Below, one piece after another: positions 1 to 6,899 of a stretch of DNA of 10,849 nt. The stretch spans positions 1 to 10,849 of the forward strand of contig JBMNOI010000130.1 in assembly GCA_050942995.1 (NCBI GenBank). The letters are read 5' to 3'. The notes beneath the pieces are model-generated. The model was not told the DNA's origin and made no database searches. It was given only the letters and a program-made list of their open reading frames with translations. Within the stretch, counting starts at the first letter, position 1; each line of letters starts with the position of its first letter. This DNA is from JBMNOI01 sp050942995. Lineage in GTDB: Bacteria; Chloroflexota; Anaerolineae; UBA1429. Position numbers and translations under genes: made by a program.

Positions 1-921
1 CGCACGATACTCATCGGGCACATCGCCGCCCATGTTCACGGTGACCATGGGCCCCATAAAGGGCTGGCCCTCGCGCACATGCTTCTCAAAGCGGGCGAAT
101 TCGGCCGCGGGAGTATCGGGGTAGACATCCCAGTACTCGGGCTCCATATAGTTGAGCACCCGCGGCGTTCCACCGGTGATAATCTCCATGGTGAAGGGCT
201 TGTCGGGGCAGAGCTCCTGGTACATCTTGGCCCATTTGTCGATGCCGACGGTTCCGTCTCCCATTGCCACCCACTGCACGGCAGCGCCCCTGGGATGCGA
301 CCACACCGCCGTATCGCGCACATGGCTGGTGGCCACGTACGGCGCCAGCGTCTCCAGCGTCACAAAGGGGCTCTCGGCCACCCAGCAAGAGTTGCCGGGA
401 TCGATGCAGGCGCCCACATACTCGGGGCCGGCCGCCTCGATGAGCATCTTGAGCTCGCGCGCCTGCATATCGCCCGCGTGGTTCTCCACGGCGATCTTGA
501 TGCCCAGGTCCATCGCTATGCTGCGCACGGCCTTGCAGGTAGCGACTACATTCTCGATATGGGCCGACAGCGGCAACTCGCCGCGCCGGTCGGCGTTCGA
601 GCCCAGGTAGCAACGCACCACCGGAGAGCCCAGCACATCGGCGATGTGCAGCATCTCTTTGAGCTGATCGACGGCGCTGCCACGCTCGTCAGAGAAGGTG
701 ACCGAGGTGGGGCAAATAGAACCCATGCCGGCCTCGATCAGGATTCCCAGCTCGTCGGCCTTGGCCTTGACCTTTTTGAGGTAATCGTCGTCCAGGCTCT
801 CGAACGGGTCCAACTCGGAAAAGTGCACGATATTGAGACCGATCTTTTTAGCGTACTCCAGATGCTGGAAGGCGTTCCATCCCTGGAAACGCAGGCTATA
901 GATGTCGACTCCGAGTTTCAT
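1..921 (-). CDS. Sugar phosphate isomerase/epimerase-like TIM-barrel protein (partial, C-terminus cut by window edge)
   Basis: This open frame starts at ATG 921 and runs 307 codons off the left edge without a stop. It reads as a xylose-isomerase-like (AP endonuclease family 2) TIM barrel, a cytoplasmic family that isomerises, epimerises, eliminates or hydrates sugars. It opens with MKLGVDIYSLRF. The expected divalent-metal ligands are visible: E146 in AVENHAG, D174 in CIDPGN, H200 in SHVRD and E246 in TMEII. Such proteins usually have 270-330 residues, so little is missing. An AAGGGA six bases upstream of ATG 921 decides the start; an in-frame ATG at 927 almost touches that site. It follows the Gfo/Idh/MocA gene (stop at 1002) by 80 bases and is probably co-transcribed with it. 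The exact reaction is unknown; C3-keto-sugar elimination or hydration is one possibility given the partner. Confidence 0.88.
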   Translation of the reverse strand, partial: MKLGVDIYSLRFQGWNAFQHLEYAKKIGLNIVHFSELDPFESLDDDYLKKVKAKADELGILIEAGMGSICPTSVTFSDERGSAVDQLKEMLHIADVLGSPVVRCYLGSNADRRGELPLSAHIENVVATCKAVRSIAMDLGIKIAVENHAGDMQARELKMLIEAAGPEYVGACIDPGNSCWVAESPFVTLETLAPYVATSHVRDTAVWSHPRGAAVQWVAMGDGTVGIDKWAKMYQELCPDKPFTMEIITGGTPRVLNYMEPEYWDVYPDTPAAEFARFEKHVREGQPFMGPMVTVNMGGDVPDEYRA

Positions 922-927
922 GGTCAT

Positions 928-933
928 TCCCTT
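928..933 (-). promoter_or_regulatory. Ribosome binding site deciding the start of the partial TIM-barrel gene
   Basis: On the minus strand AAGGGA lies here, six bases before ATG 921. The in-frame ATG at 927 has no room for a ribosome binding site, so 921 is preferred. Confidence 0.6.
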
Positions 934-941
934 CTTTGGTT

Positions 942-998
942 GACATGATGATGATATGTCGACTCGACACAACCTCGTCGATCACAGGGTTGTGATCG
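942..998. repeat. Cluster of three short inverted repeats between the oxidoreductase and TIM-barrel genes
   Basis: The 80-base gap contains three short symmetric elements. An 8-bp perfect stem with a 4-base loop lies at 979-986/991-998. A 5-1-5 palindrome lies at 958-968 (GTCGA-C-TCGAC). A spaced 5-bp repeat (GACAT...ATGTC) lies at 942-946/956-960. The first sits just after the stop of the upstream gene and lacks a T-tract, so it looks like an intercistronic RNA hairpin rather than a terminator. The 958-968 palindrome could be a protein-binding site. Arms this short can arise by chance, so only the 8-bp stem is reasonably secure. Confidence 0.4.
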
Positions 999-1001
999 GC
1001 C

Positions 1002-2192
1002 CTAGTAAGAGATCTCGACCTGCCGGCCGTTATCCGCCGACTCGAGCACGGCCTCGGCCACCGCCAGAGCGCGATAACCATCTTCAAAGGTCGCACCGTA
1101 AGGCGCGATGGGATCGTCGTTCACGATGGCCCGCATCATCGCCTCGACCTCGTGCACAAAGCTGTGCTCCCAGCCGATGATGTGTCCATGGGGCCACCAG
1201 AGGCCCACGTAAGGATGGTTCCGCTCAGAGACCAGCACCTGGCCAAAGCCCTGCAGCCGGTCGGGCGTGTCGTACTTGAGGTAGACCTGCAGCTCGTTCA
1301 GGCGCTCCAGGTCAAAAACCACGCTTCCTCGCGAGCCGTTGATCTCAAAGGTGTTCTGGTTCTTGCGACCCGTCGCCACCTTGGAGGCTTCGATAGTCCC
1401 CACCGCGCCGTTGGCAAAGCGCACCGCCGAGACAAAGGCGTCATCCACCGTAACCGACCGCTTCTGATCAGGCTGATCGGCCAGCGGGCGCTCTTTGACA
1501 TAAGTTGCCGTCATGGCGCTCACCAAGACGATCTCGCCGGCCAGGTAGCGGGCCAGGTCGATGATATGCACACCGATATCGCCCAGCGCGCCATAGCCGC
1601 CCTGGCTGCGGTCGTGCCGCCAGCTATAGGGCCGGTTCGGATCATCGCCGCCCTCCTGGAGATATCGCCCACGGAACTGGTAGATTTCCCCCAGGATTCC
1701 CTCGTCGATTATGTCGCGCACAAAGCGTACCGCCGGTACAAAGCGATAGTTAAAGCCCGTCATATGCTTCACGCCGGCTTCTTCGGCCGCCTGCCACATG
1801 GCGCGGGCGTCCGCCGCCGTAAGCGCCAGCGGCTTTTCGCAAATGACGTGCTTGCCGGCCTTGACTGCCGCAAGCGTCGGCTCTGCGTGGGCGTTGGCCG
1901 AGGCACAGTTATCAAAGAGCTGGATGCGCGGATCGGCCAGCATCTCATCCAGATCGAGATAGTACCCCTCATAGCCGTAGCGCAGAGCGGCCTCTGCTAC
2001 GGCCGACTCGGTTCGCCCGCACATGGCGATCAACCGTGGCCGCGCCACCGGGGGCCAGAAAAATACCGGCATACGATGGTAGGCGTTCGAGTGCGCTTTG
2101 CCCATGAACCGATACCCTAGCATGCCCACCCCTACCTCGGGGATGCCGTCATTTCCACGATCTACCGGTTTGAACCCATTCGGCAACGTCAT
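1002..2192 (-). CDS. Gfo/Idh/MocA family oxidoreductase, levoglucosan dehydrogenase-like
   Basis: The 396-residue protein is predicted to be a cytoplasmic NAD(P)-dependent sugar dehydrogenase. It has an N-terminal Rossmann domain (about residues 19-145) and a C-terminal alpha/beta substrate domain. Family landmarks are FMGKAHSNAY (29-38), the catalytic EKP (119-121) with Lys120, FNYR (147-150), FRGRYLQ (173-179), and GDIGVHIID (204-212) carrying Asp205 and His209. By memory, FMGKAHS, the MPxFFWP segment, YLQ, ERPL and HPYxxGLW match levoglucosan dehydrogenase (LgdA) and relatives, which oxidise C3 of the sugar. An AAGGAG at 2203-2208 fixes the start at 2192. In the dinucleotide motif the second glycine of GxGxxG is Arg28 (G26-Y-R-F-M-G31). 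It is probably the first gene of a unit with the TIM barrel at 921. The substrate is inferred only; inositol or other glycoside dehydrogenases are alternatives. Confidence 0.9.
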   Translation of the reverse strand: MTLPNGFKPVDRGNDGIPEVGVGMLGYRFMGKAHSNAYHRMPVFFWPPVARPRLIAMCGRTESAVAEAALRYGYEGYYLDLDEMLADPRIQLFDNCASANAHAEPTLAAVKAGKHVICEKPLALTAADARAMWQAAEEAGVKHMTGFNYRFVPAVRFVRDIIDEGILGEIYQFRGRYLQEGGDDPNRPYSWRHDRSQGGYGALGDIGVHIIDLARYLAGEIVLVSAMTATYVKERPLADQPDQKRSVTVDDAFVSAVRFANGAVGTIEASKVATGRKNQNTFEINGSRGSVVFDLERLNELQVYLKYDTPDRLQGFGQVLVSERNHPYVGLWWPHGHIIGWEHSFVHEVEAMMRAIVNDDPIAPYGATFEDGYRALAVAEAVLESADNGRQVEISY

Positions 2193-2202
2193 AAATCGCT
2201 CT

Positions 2203-2208
2203 CTCCTT
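2203..2208 (-). promoter_or_regulatory. Strong ribosome binding site fixing the oxidoreductase start
   Basis: AAGGAG on the minus strand lies ten bases before ATG 2192. The same frame stays open upstream to 2330, but that extension is basic and unlike the family and runs through the terminator stem-loop at 2280-2315. The start at 2192 is therefore preferred. Confidence 0.75.
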
Positions 2209-2279
2209 CTGCATATGCGATGAGATACGGCCATCACCTCCCGACCGTGCGGGGTGCCAGCCGCATCTATTCTACACAA

Positions 2280-2315
2280 AGGTTGCCCACACCTCAAGTG
2301 AGATGTGGGCAACCT
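2280..2315 (-). terminator. Rho-independent-type terminator after the transporter operon
   Basis: A perfect 12-bp stem (2280-2291 with 2304-2315) encloses 12 bases, of which CTC/GAG can pair further. It begins 20 bases after the stop of the small membrane-protein gene (2336). On the minus strand the stem is followed by TTTGTGTAGAAT, a modest T-rich tail. The plus-strand side has no T-tract, so the orientation fits minus-strand transcription. It probably ends the importer transcript and separates it from the oxidoreductase unit at 2192. Confidence 0.75.
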
Positions 2316-2335
2316 GTTCGGACGAGGCATCGGAA

Positions 2336-2704
2336 CTATGCAGTGATAACTCCCAGCCCGACCAACCCATAGTAGAGCACGATGGGCGCCGCCTCGATCG
2401 CCGTCACGATGAGAAAGCGCCGCAACAGGTCGCCTCGAGCTGCCCCGCGACTATAGTGCGGGAACAAAGGAATGATGGCGATCAACCAACCAATGGCCAG
2501 GACGATGACAGAGATGAGGCGCACCGTCGTGCGCAATCCTCCGGTTTGCACCGTGCGCAGCGTATCAAAAGGTATAACTACCGGCCACACCAGCTTTGTC
2601 AAAAGCAGCTCGATGGACATCATGGTCCAGATCCCCACCGCTGCAGAGACAAGCCCCAGCACGGTAGCCATAGTCGACGCAAAAACACTCCGCTGTCTGG
2701 CCAT
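2336..2704 (-). CDS. Small three-helix membrane protein of unknown function
   Basis: I do not recognise this 122-residue protein. It is very hydrophobic with three predicted membrane helices at about residues 11-38, 61-82 and 96-119. A short loop with FDTLRTVQTGGLR separates the first two, and a basic loop with HYSRGAARGDLLRR separates the last two. No signal peptide, cysteine pair or catalytic motif is obvious. A GAAGGGA about ten bases upstream supports ATG 2704; an extension to 2764 would overlap the ATPase gene and adds a cysteine-containing, non-hydrophobic segment, so I reject it. It starts 17 bases after the ATPase stop and is the last gene before a strong terminator, so it should be transcribed with the importer. 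It could be an accessory membrane subunit or simply an unrelated passenger gene. Confidence 0.75.
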   Translation of the reverse strand: MARQRSVFASTMATVLGLVSAAVGIWTMMSIELLLTKLVWPVVIPFDTLRTVQTGGLRTTVRLISVIVLAIGWLIAIIPLFPHYSRGAARGDLLRRFLIVTAIEAAPIVLYYGLVGLGVITA

Positions 2705-2721
2705 GGCTAGATTATCCCTTC

Positions 2722-3744
2722 TCAGTACACACCACGCAGCTTGAGTTCCGTGGCACGGTGGCACTTGGCAAAGTGCTCCGGCCTGACCTCAACCAGCTCT
2801 GGCTCTTCCTGCGAGCATTTGTCCACGGCATACCGGCACCGCGGATGGAAGTAGCAGCCCGAAGGCGGATTGGCCGGGTCGGCCACCTCACCGGGCAGCA
2901 CGATTCGGTTCTTGGGCGCCCTCGGGTCGGGCTTGGGCACCGCCGACATGAGCGACTCGGTGTAGGGATGGAGCGGATTGGAGTACAGCTCCTCCGTTTC
3001 CGCCATCTCGACCAGCTTGCCCACGTACATCACGGCCACGCGGTCCGAAATATGCTCCACCACGCTGAGGTCGTGAGCGACAAAGAGATAGGTCAGGTCG
3101 AAATCTTCCTGAAGATCCTGCAGCAGGTTCAGCACCTGTGCCTGAATCGACACGTCCAGCGCCGAGACCGGCTCGTCGGCCACGATAAACTGCGGGTTCA
3201 GAGCCAGAGCGCGAGCCGTACCGATACGCTGCCGCTGACCACCGCTAAAGGCGTGCGGGTAGCGACGCATATACTCGGGGCGCAACCCGACGATGCGCAG
3301 CAGCTCGGCCACGCGATCTTCGAGCTCCTTGCCCTTGGCGATTCCGTTCACTTCCAGGGGCTCGCCCACGATCTGCAACAGCGTCATACGCGGGTTCAGA
3401 GACGAATACGGGTCCTGGAAGATCATCTGGATCTCTTGGCGAAGCTTTTTCAGATCGTCTTTTTCCAGATTCGGGATATTGATGACATTGCCGTCTCTCT
3501 GCCGGAAGAAAATCGATCCACTGGTCGGCTCGATGGCGCGCATAATGCAACGCCCTGTCGTGGTCTTGCCACAACCGCTCTCTCCCACCAAACCCAGCGT
3601 CTCGCCGCGTTTGACGTAAAAGTTCACCCCGTCCACAGCCTTGACGGAGCCCACGACCTTTTTCATAAAGCCACGGCGGATCGGGAAATGCTTCTTCAGG
3701 TCAGTGACTTGCAGCAGCACGTTTTCCTGATTGTGGATATCCAT
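2722..3744 (-). CDS. Opp/Dpp-type ABC transporter ATP-binding protein (OppF/DppF-like)
   Basis: The 340-residue cytoplasmic ATPase is predicted to power import through the permeases at 10031-9048 and 8974-7832. Visible motifs are Walker A GESGCGKT (54-61), Q-loop Gln110 in IFQDPYSSLNP, signature SGGQRQR (167-173), Walker B with catalytic Glu191 in IVADEP, and switch His224 in VAHDLS. The C-terminal oligopeptide-transporter tail starts near NPLHPYTESL and carries four cysteines (297, 303, 310, 328; spacing C-x5-C-x6-C-x17-C). That pattern is shared by many Opp/Dpp ATPases, some of which bind a [4Fe-4S] cluster. The start at 3744 is supported by AGGAG eight bases upstream, overlapping the stop of the preceding ATPase gene. 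An alternative start at 3774 would overlap that gene. It forms a heterodimer with its neighbour, by family analogy. The cargo (peptide or oligosaccharide) cannot be told from the ATPase. Confidence 0.95.
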   Translation of the reverse strand: MDIHNQENVLLQVTDLKKHFPIRRGFMKKVVGSVKAVDGVNFYVKRGETLGLVGESGCGKTTTGRCIMRAIEPTSGSIFFRQRDGNVINIPNLEKDDLKKLRQEIQMIFQDPYSSLNPRMTLLQIVGEPLEVNGIAKGKELEDRVAELLRIVGLRPEYMRRYPHAFSGGQRQRIGTARALALNPQFIVADEPVSALDVSIQAQVLNLLQDLQEDFDLTYLFVAHDLSVVEHISDRVAVMYVGKLVEMAETEELYSNPLHPYTESLMSAVPKPDPRAPKNRIVLPGEVADPANPPSGCYFHPRCRYAVDKCSQEEPELVEVRPEHFAKCHRATELKLRGVY

Positions 3745-3752
3745 CCTCTGCA

Positions 3753-3757
3753 CTCCT
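3753..3757 (-). promoter_or_regulatory. Ribosome binding site overlapping the upstream stop codon
   Basis: The TAG stop of the first ATPase (3758-3756) is part of TAGGAG, and the AGGAG serves ATG 3744 eight bases on. This arrangement favours translational coupling of the two ATPase subunits. Confidence 0.65.
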
Positions 3758-4778
3758 ATTTCGCAAAGTGGCAACGGACATCATGTCCTTCTGCCACAGT
3801 CACTACCGGGGGTTCGACCACATCACACAGACCGGCGCTGAACATTGAACAGCGCGGATGGAACGGGCACCCGGTCGGAATATTGTACGGATCGGGTACG
3901 ACACCGCTAATCGACTCGAGTCGCTTGGCAGTCTTTTGCCCCAATCGGGGGATCGAGTTCAGCAGTGCGCGGGTATAGGGATGCCCCGGCTCGTAAAAGA
4001 GCGCATCCACATCGGCCATCTCCACCACCCGACCCAGATACATCACCACCACGCGCTTGGTCATCTCGGCCACCACCCCCAGGTTGTGGGTGATGAACAT
4101 GATGGCCATACCCATCTCATCCTGCAGTTGGCGCATCAACTCGAGGATCTGCGCCTCGGTGGTTACGTCCAACGCGGTAGTGGGCTCGTCGGCGATGAGC
4201 AGGCTTGGCGTGCAGCTCAGAGCCATGGCGATCATGGCGCGCTGCCGCATACCACCGCTCAGCTGGTGCGGATAGTTGTCCACCGTCTGCTGGGGCTTGG
4301 GCATACCCACTCGACTCAGAACGTCGATCGCCCTTTCCCGTGCCTCTTCCTTGCTCACATGCTGATGCAGCATGATCGCTTCCATGATCTGTGCGCCCAC
4401 GGTGTGCACCGGGCTAAAGGAGGTCATGGGCTCCTGGAACACCATGGCGATCTCGGCGCCACGGATAGAGCGCATCTCACTGCTCTGCGGGTCGAGATCG
4501 CTCAGCTTGATCTCTTCCGTCATGGCAAAGTTGTCGCCATTCCGGCGCTGACGCCAAAAGGTGATCTCGCCACCCACGATACGCCCCGGCTTGGGCACGA
4601 TGCCCATAATCGACTGCCCGGTCACGCTCTTGCCGCAGCCGCTTTCTCCCACCACGCCCAGGGTCTCACCCCGGTCGATATGGAAATCGGCGCCTTCGAC
4701 CGCGTGAACGGTCCCTTCTTGTAAGAAGAAGTAGGTCTTGAGGTCCTTTACTTCCACAAGACGTTGCTTTTGTTCCAT
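3756..4778 (-). CDS. Opp/Dpp-type ABC transporter ATP-binding protein (OppD/DppD-like)
   Basis: The 340-residue protein is the partner ATPase of the importer. It carries Walker A GESGCGKS (44-51), Q-loop Gln115 in VFQEPMTSFSP, signature LSGGMRQR (173-180), Walker B LLIADE (193-198) with catalytic Glu198, and switch His231 in ITHNLG. LSGGM in place of LSGGQ is usual for the OppD/DppD half. The C-terminal tail (from about GHPYTRALL) has four cysteines at 304, 310, 318 and 336. Its Q-loop reads TSFSPV rather than the TSLNPV common in peptide importers; this is a subfamily difference whose meaning is unknown to me. An AGGAG nine bases upstream supports ATG 4778. It is separated from the dehydrogenase gene (stop 4896) by 117 bases and lies 11 bases before the second ATPase. 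Expression is probably linked to the upstream genes. Confidence 0.95.
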   Translation of the reverse strand: MEQKQRLVEVKDLKTYFFLQEGTVHAVEGADFHIDRGETLGVVGESGCGKSVTGQSIMGIVPKPGRIVGGEITFWRQRRNGDNFAMTEEIKLSDLDPQSSEMRSIRGAEIAMVFQEPMTSFSPVHTVGAQIMEAIMLHQHVSKEEARERAIDVLSRVGMPKPQQTVDNYPHQLSGGMRQRAMIAMALSCTPSLLIADEPTTALDVTTEAQILELMRQLQDEMGMAIMFITHNLGVVAEMTKRVVVMYLGRVVEMADVDALFYEPGHPYTRALLNSIPRLGQKTAKRLESISGVVPDPYNIPTGCPFHPRCSMFSAGLCDVVEPPVVTVAEGHDVRCHFAK

Positions 4779-4805
4779 CAGCGGTAACTCCTATCTGGGC
4801 TACGG

Positions 4806-4888
4806 GCTACACATCAACGCGTGTAGCACATTACGCTTGGTCTGCATCGTCCCCGAGGGCTCTCGGCCGGTGGCCACAGATCCTCGGG
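4806..4888. repeat. Inverted repeats in the gap before the ATPase genes
   Basis: The 117-base gap between the dehydrogenase stop and the first ATPase holds two structured elements. One is a 7-bp inverted repeat at 4806-4812/4821-4827 (GCTACAC...GTGTAGC). The other is a 7-bp repeat at 4852-4858/4882-4888 (CCCGAGG...CCTCGGG), whose inner part can form a 4-bp GGCC hairpin at 4865-4875, or the left arm can pair locally with 4862-4866. There is no T-tract in either direction. These may be RNA stem-loops that tune ATPase expression, or an operator for a separate promoter; I see no convincing promoter boxes. Confidence 0.35.
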
Positions 4889-4895
4889 TGAGCCG

Positions 4896-5936
4896 TTACA
4901 GCTTGACGACCAGCCCCTCCTCTGCCGCGCGATACCCCGCGAGGATCAGGCGAAGCGTTTCGGTCGCTTCGGACACAGAGTGGAGCGGCTCGTATCCGCC
5001 GTTGACGGCGTCTACAAAGTGCGAGATTCCTGCCGCAAAGGAACGGGCATAATCCCAGCCGGGATACTCGACCACTGCCGGATTCTGAAAGCCCACAGGC
5101 AGGTAGTAGAGCTTGTCCATCTCGCCCCAGAGCTGTCCCGCTTCGGCAGAGATGTTGAACAACATGGGTCGACCACCCGGTGTCTGCACTCCCCAACTGC
5201 TAAAGATGCGGCCGGTGACGCCATCCTCGAATTTAATGAGAAGGTTGGCCGTATCCTCGCGTTTGAGCGGCAGGCGATAGGTGCCCAGAACCGCCGAAAC
5301 CTCTACCGGTTTTTGGCCGGCCAGGAACAGCATACGATAGGTGGGGTGATAGCCGGTATCGATCAGCTCGCCACCGCCCATCTTGGCCGGGTCAGAGCGC
5401 CACGTCTCCGCGCGCTGCTGAGTGGCCCCCCAGGTCGCCTTGTTCAGGCTCAGCGGGCCGCGCCGGGCGCCGGCGTCGATCGAATCGATCATGTACACTT
5501 TGCCCAAATCGCCCTGCATGATCATCTGCTTGGCCTGCAGCACGGACGGGAAGAACAGCTGATTGTGCCCGGTCATCATCGTGATGCCCGACTTTTTCAC
5601 AGCCGCGGCAATCGCAGCCGCCTCATCCAGGTCCAGGCAAAGCGGTTTCTCGGTCATCAGATGCTTGCCGGCCTCAGCCGCCGCCACGATAGACTCGCAA
5701 TGCAGATGATGCGGCAAGGCAATGTCCACAGCATCGATCTGCTCGTCAGCCAGCAGATCACGATAGTCTGAATAGATCGTCACCGGATGGCCGATCTGAG
5801 CCGCGCGTGCCTTGGCGTTTGCTTCCGAAACATCCGCCACAGCCACGATTCTGGCACGATCGGCAACGGTCTTCCAGCCCTCTACGTGTGACTCAGTGAT
5901 ACCCCCACAACCGATGAGCCCAATCTTGAGCGTCAT
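4896..5936 (-). CDS. Gfo/Idh/MocA family oxidoreductase
   Basis: The 346-residue protein is a second NAD(P)-dependent sugar dehydrogenase, predicted cytoplasmic. Its Rossmann N-terminus reads KIGLIGCGGITESH (4-17) with an intact GxG core. The conserved catalytic EKP is at 96-98 (Lys97). The C-terminal domain has GGGELIDTGYHPTYRM (187-202) in the position of the family's GG-x-DxGxH segment, giving Asp193 and His197. Family members oxidise or reduce a sugar ring hydroxyl or ketone. ATG 5936 is preceded by GAGGAG about 11 bases upstream. It lies 72 bases after the TIM-barrel gene and before the ATPases, so it is embedded in the importer operon. It clearly differs from the oxidoreductase at 2192-1002 (different GxG motif, shorter, different active-site context), so the two may catalyse opposing or successive steps. 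The substrate is unknown. Confidence 0.93.
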   Translation of the reverse strand: MTLKIGLIGCGGITESHVEGWKTVADRARIVAVADVSEANAKARAAQIGHPVTIYSDYRDLLADEQIDAVDIALPHHLHCESIVAAAEAGKHLMTEKPLCLDLDEAAAIAAAVKKSGITMMTGHNQLFFPSVLQAKQMIMQGDLGKVYMIDSIDAGARRGPLSLNKATWGATQQRAETWRSDPAKMGGGELIDTGYHPTYRMLFLAGQKPVEVSAVLGTYRLPLKREDTANLLIKFEDGVTGRIFSSWGVQTPGGRPMLFNISAEAGQLWGEMDKLYYLPVGFQNPAVVEYPGWDYARSFAAGISHFVDAVNGGYEPLHSVSEATETLRLILAGYRAAEEGLVVKL

Positions 5937-5969
5937 AGCTGGTATTTCTCCTCAGTCTTGCGATCGTTG

Positions 5970-5990
5970 CGTCCCGGAAACCCCGGGACG
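5970..5990. repeat. Intercistronic hairpin (8-bp stem, 5-base loop)
   Basis: A perfect G+C-rich stem pairs 5970-5977 with 5983-5990. It lies in the 72-base gap between the TIM-barrel stop (6009) and the dehydrogenase start (5936). On the minus-strand transcript no T-tract follows, so it is more likely an mRNA-stabilising or attenuating hairpin than a full terminator. On the plus strand TTCTTT follows, but no plus-strand gene ends here. Confidence 0.5.
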
Positions 5991-6008
5991 TTCTTTGACG
6001 TGTCGGTC

Positions 6009-6872
6009 CTACTCCAGACCCGCCGCCCGCCACAGCTTGTCCATATACTCAGCGGCAAACCGGGCAGCCTCTAACGGATCTTCGATGGCGTTGATGCGCG
6101 CACTAAAGGGCTCGGGCGTAACGGGCCCATCATACCCCATGGCCACCAGCTTTTTCATAAAGCCGGGCAGGTCAATGACACCGGTTTCCATAGGCAACCG
6201 ACGCACATTATCGACCTGATCTTCCAGCGCCACGCCCTCGGGGGCATCGTTAACATGGACAACGACCACATCTTTGGCGGTAATCTTGTCCAGATCATCG
6301 ATACTGCCGCCACCGGTGTACAGATGCCAGGCATCCAACAACAGCCCGACGTTACCGGTACCGATGGCCGCAGCCAGATCCATCATTCCTTCAAGTGTGT
6401 AGATAAACTCGTACTTGAACCGATCGCGAATGGTCTTGGGACCGAGAAACTCGATGCCGAGACTGCATCCTTCGTCGGCCAGCACCTGCGCGATGGGACG
6501 GAACCGCTCGATGTGCCACTGCCAGTTCTCGTCGAAATCGCGATCGTTCGAGCCAGAGGTGCACCAGGTCGCCGTGCGGGTACAACCCAGCTCGCGCCCC
6601 AGCGCAGCCAGCGCCGGGAGCTGCTGCAGGTCTTGCTCCCACTGTTCCTGCTCCCTGTTCCACACCACCGGCAGGCCCCACTGCCCCGGCAACACGCCGG
6701 CATCGGCAAACAGGGCTTTTACGTAATCCACCCCGCGCAGATCGGCCAGTTCGGCCGCCTCTCGGATGGAAAAGTCGATCCCTTTGAACCCGCTCTTTTT
6801 GGCCAGCTCGATCGAGTCGGCCAGCGTCGCGCCGCGGATTCCGATAGCCCCCGGGCTAAGATTCTTGAACAT
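6009..6872 (-). CDS. Sugar phosphate isomerase/epimerase-like TIM-barrel protein
   Basis: The 287-residue protein is a xylose-isomerase-like TIM barrel (IolI/hydroxypyruvate isomerase type), predicted cytoplasmic. The metal-site residues are complete: Glu141 in LGIEFLGP, Asp180 with His183 in LLLDAWHLY, His206 in VVHVNDAP and Glu254 in VTPEPFS. This E-D-H-E arrangement is what the family uses to hold Mn, Mg or similar ions during proton transfer on a keto or aldo sugar. PMETGVIDL (227-235) precedes the last strands. GAGG lies seven bases before ATG 6872; another ATG eleven bases upstream is out of frame. It starts 27 bases after the IolE-like gene stop, so the two are tightly coupled. The reaction could be isomerisation, epimerisation, or elimination or hydration of a 3-keto sugar; the sequence alone does not decide. 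Confidence 0.92.
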   Translation of the reverse strand: MFKNLSPGAIGIRGATLADSIELAKKSGFKGIDFSIREAAELADLRGVDYVKALFADAGVLPGQWGLPVVWNREQEQWEQDLQQLPALAALGRELGCTRTATWCTSGSNDRDFDENWQWHIERFRPIAQVLADEGCSLGIEFLGPKTIRDRFKYEFIYTLEGMMDLAAAIGTGNVGLLLDAWHLYTGGGSIDDLDKITAKDVVVVHVNDAPEGVALEDQVDNVRRLPMETGVIDLPGFMKKLVAMGYDGPVTPEPFSARINAIEDPLEAARFAAEYMDKLWRAAGLE

Positions 6873-6899
6873 ATCCCATCCTCGATTCAGTCTCAGAAT

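Noticed and set aside
79..948. 289-codon open frame on the plus strand
   Set aside because: It is antisense to the partial TIM-barrel gene, whose metal-site motifs are clear on the minus strand.
979..998. CRP-like operator
   Set aside because: The half-sites TCACA and TGTGA are present, but in the inverted order (TCACA-N4-TGTGA instead of TGTGA-N6-TCACA). It is better read as a stem-loop just after the stop codon.
1152..2120. 322-codon open frame on the plus strand
   Set aside because: It is antisense to the Gfo/Idh/MocA gene, His- and Arg-rich, with no domain signature.
2193..2330. 46-residue N-terminal extension of the oxidoreductase
   Set aside because: It would be translated through the 12-bp terminator stem-loop, is basic and unlike the family, and a strong AAGGAG lies ten bases before ATG 2192.
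2705..2764. 20-residue N-terminal extension of the small membrane protein
   Set aside because: It overlaps the end of the ATPase gene and has no better ribosome binding site. ATG 2704 gives a normal short cytoplasmic start before the first helix.
2758..3978. 406-codon open frame on the plus strand
   Set aside because: It is antisense to both ATPase genes, crosses their junction and shows no recognisable motif. The minus-strand ATPases are unmistakable.
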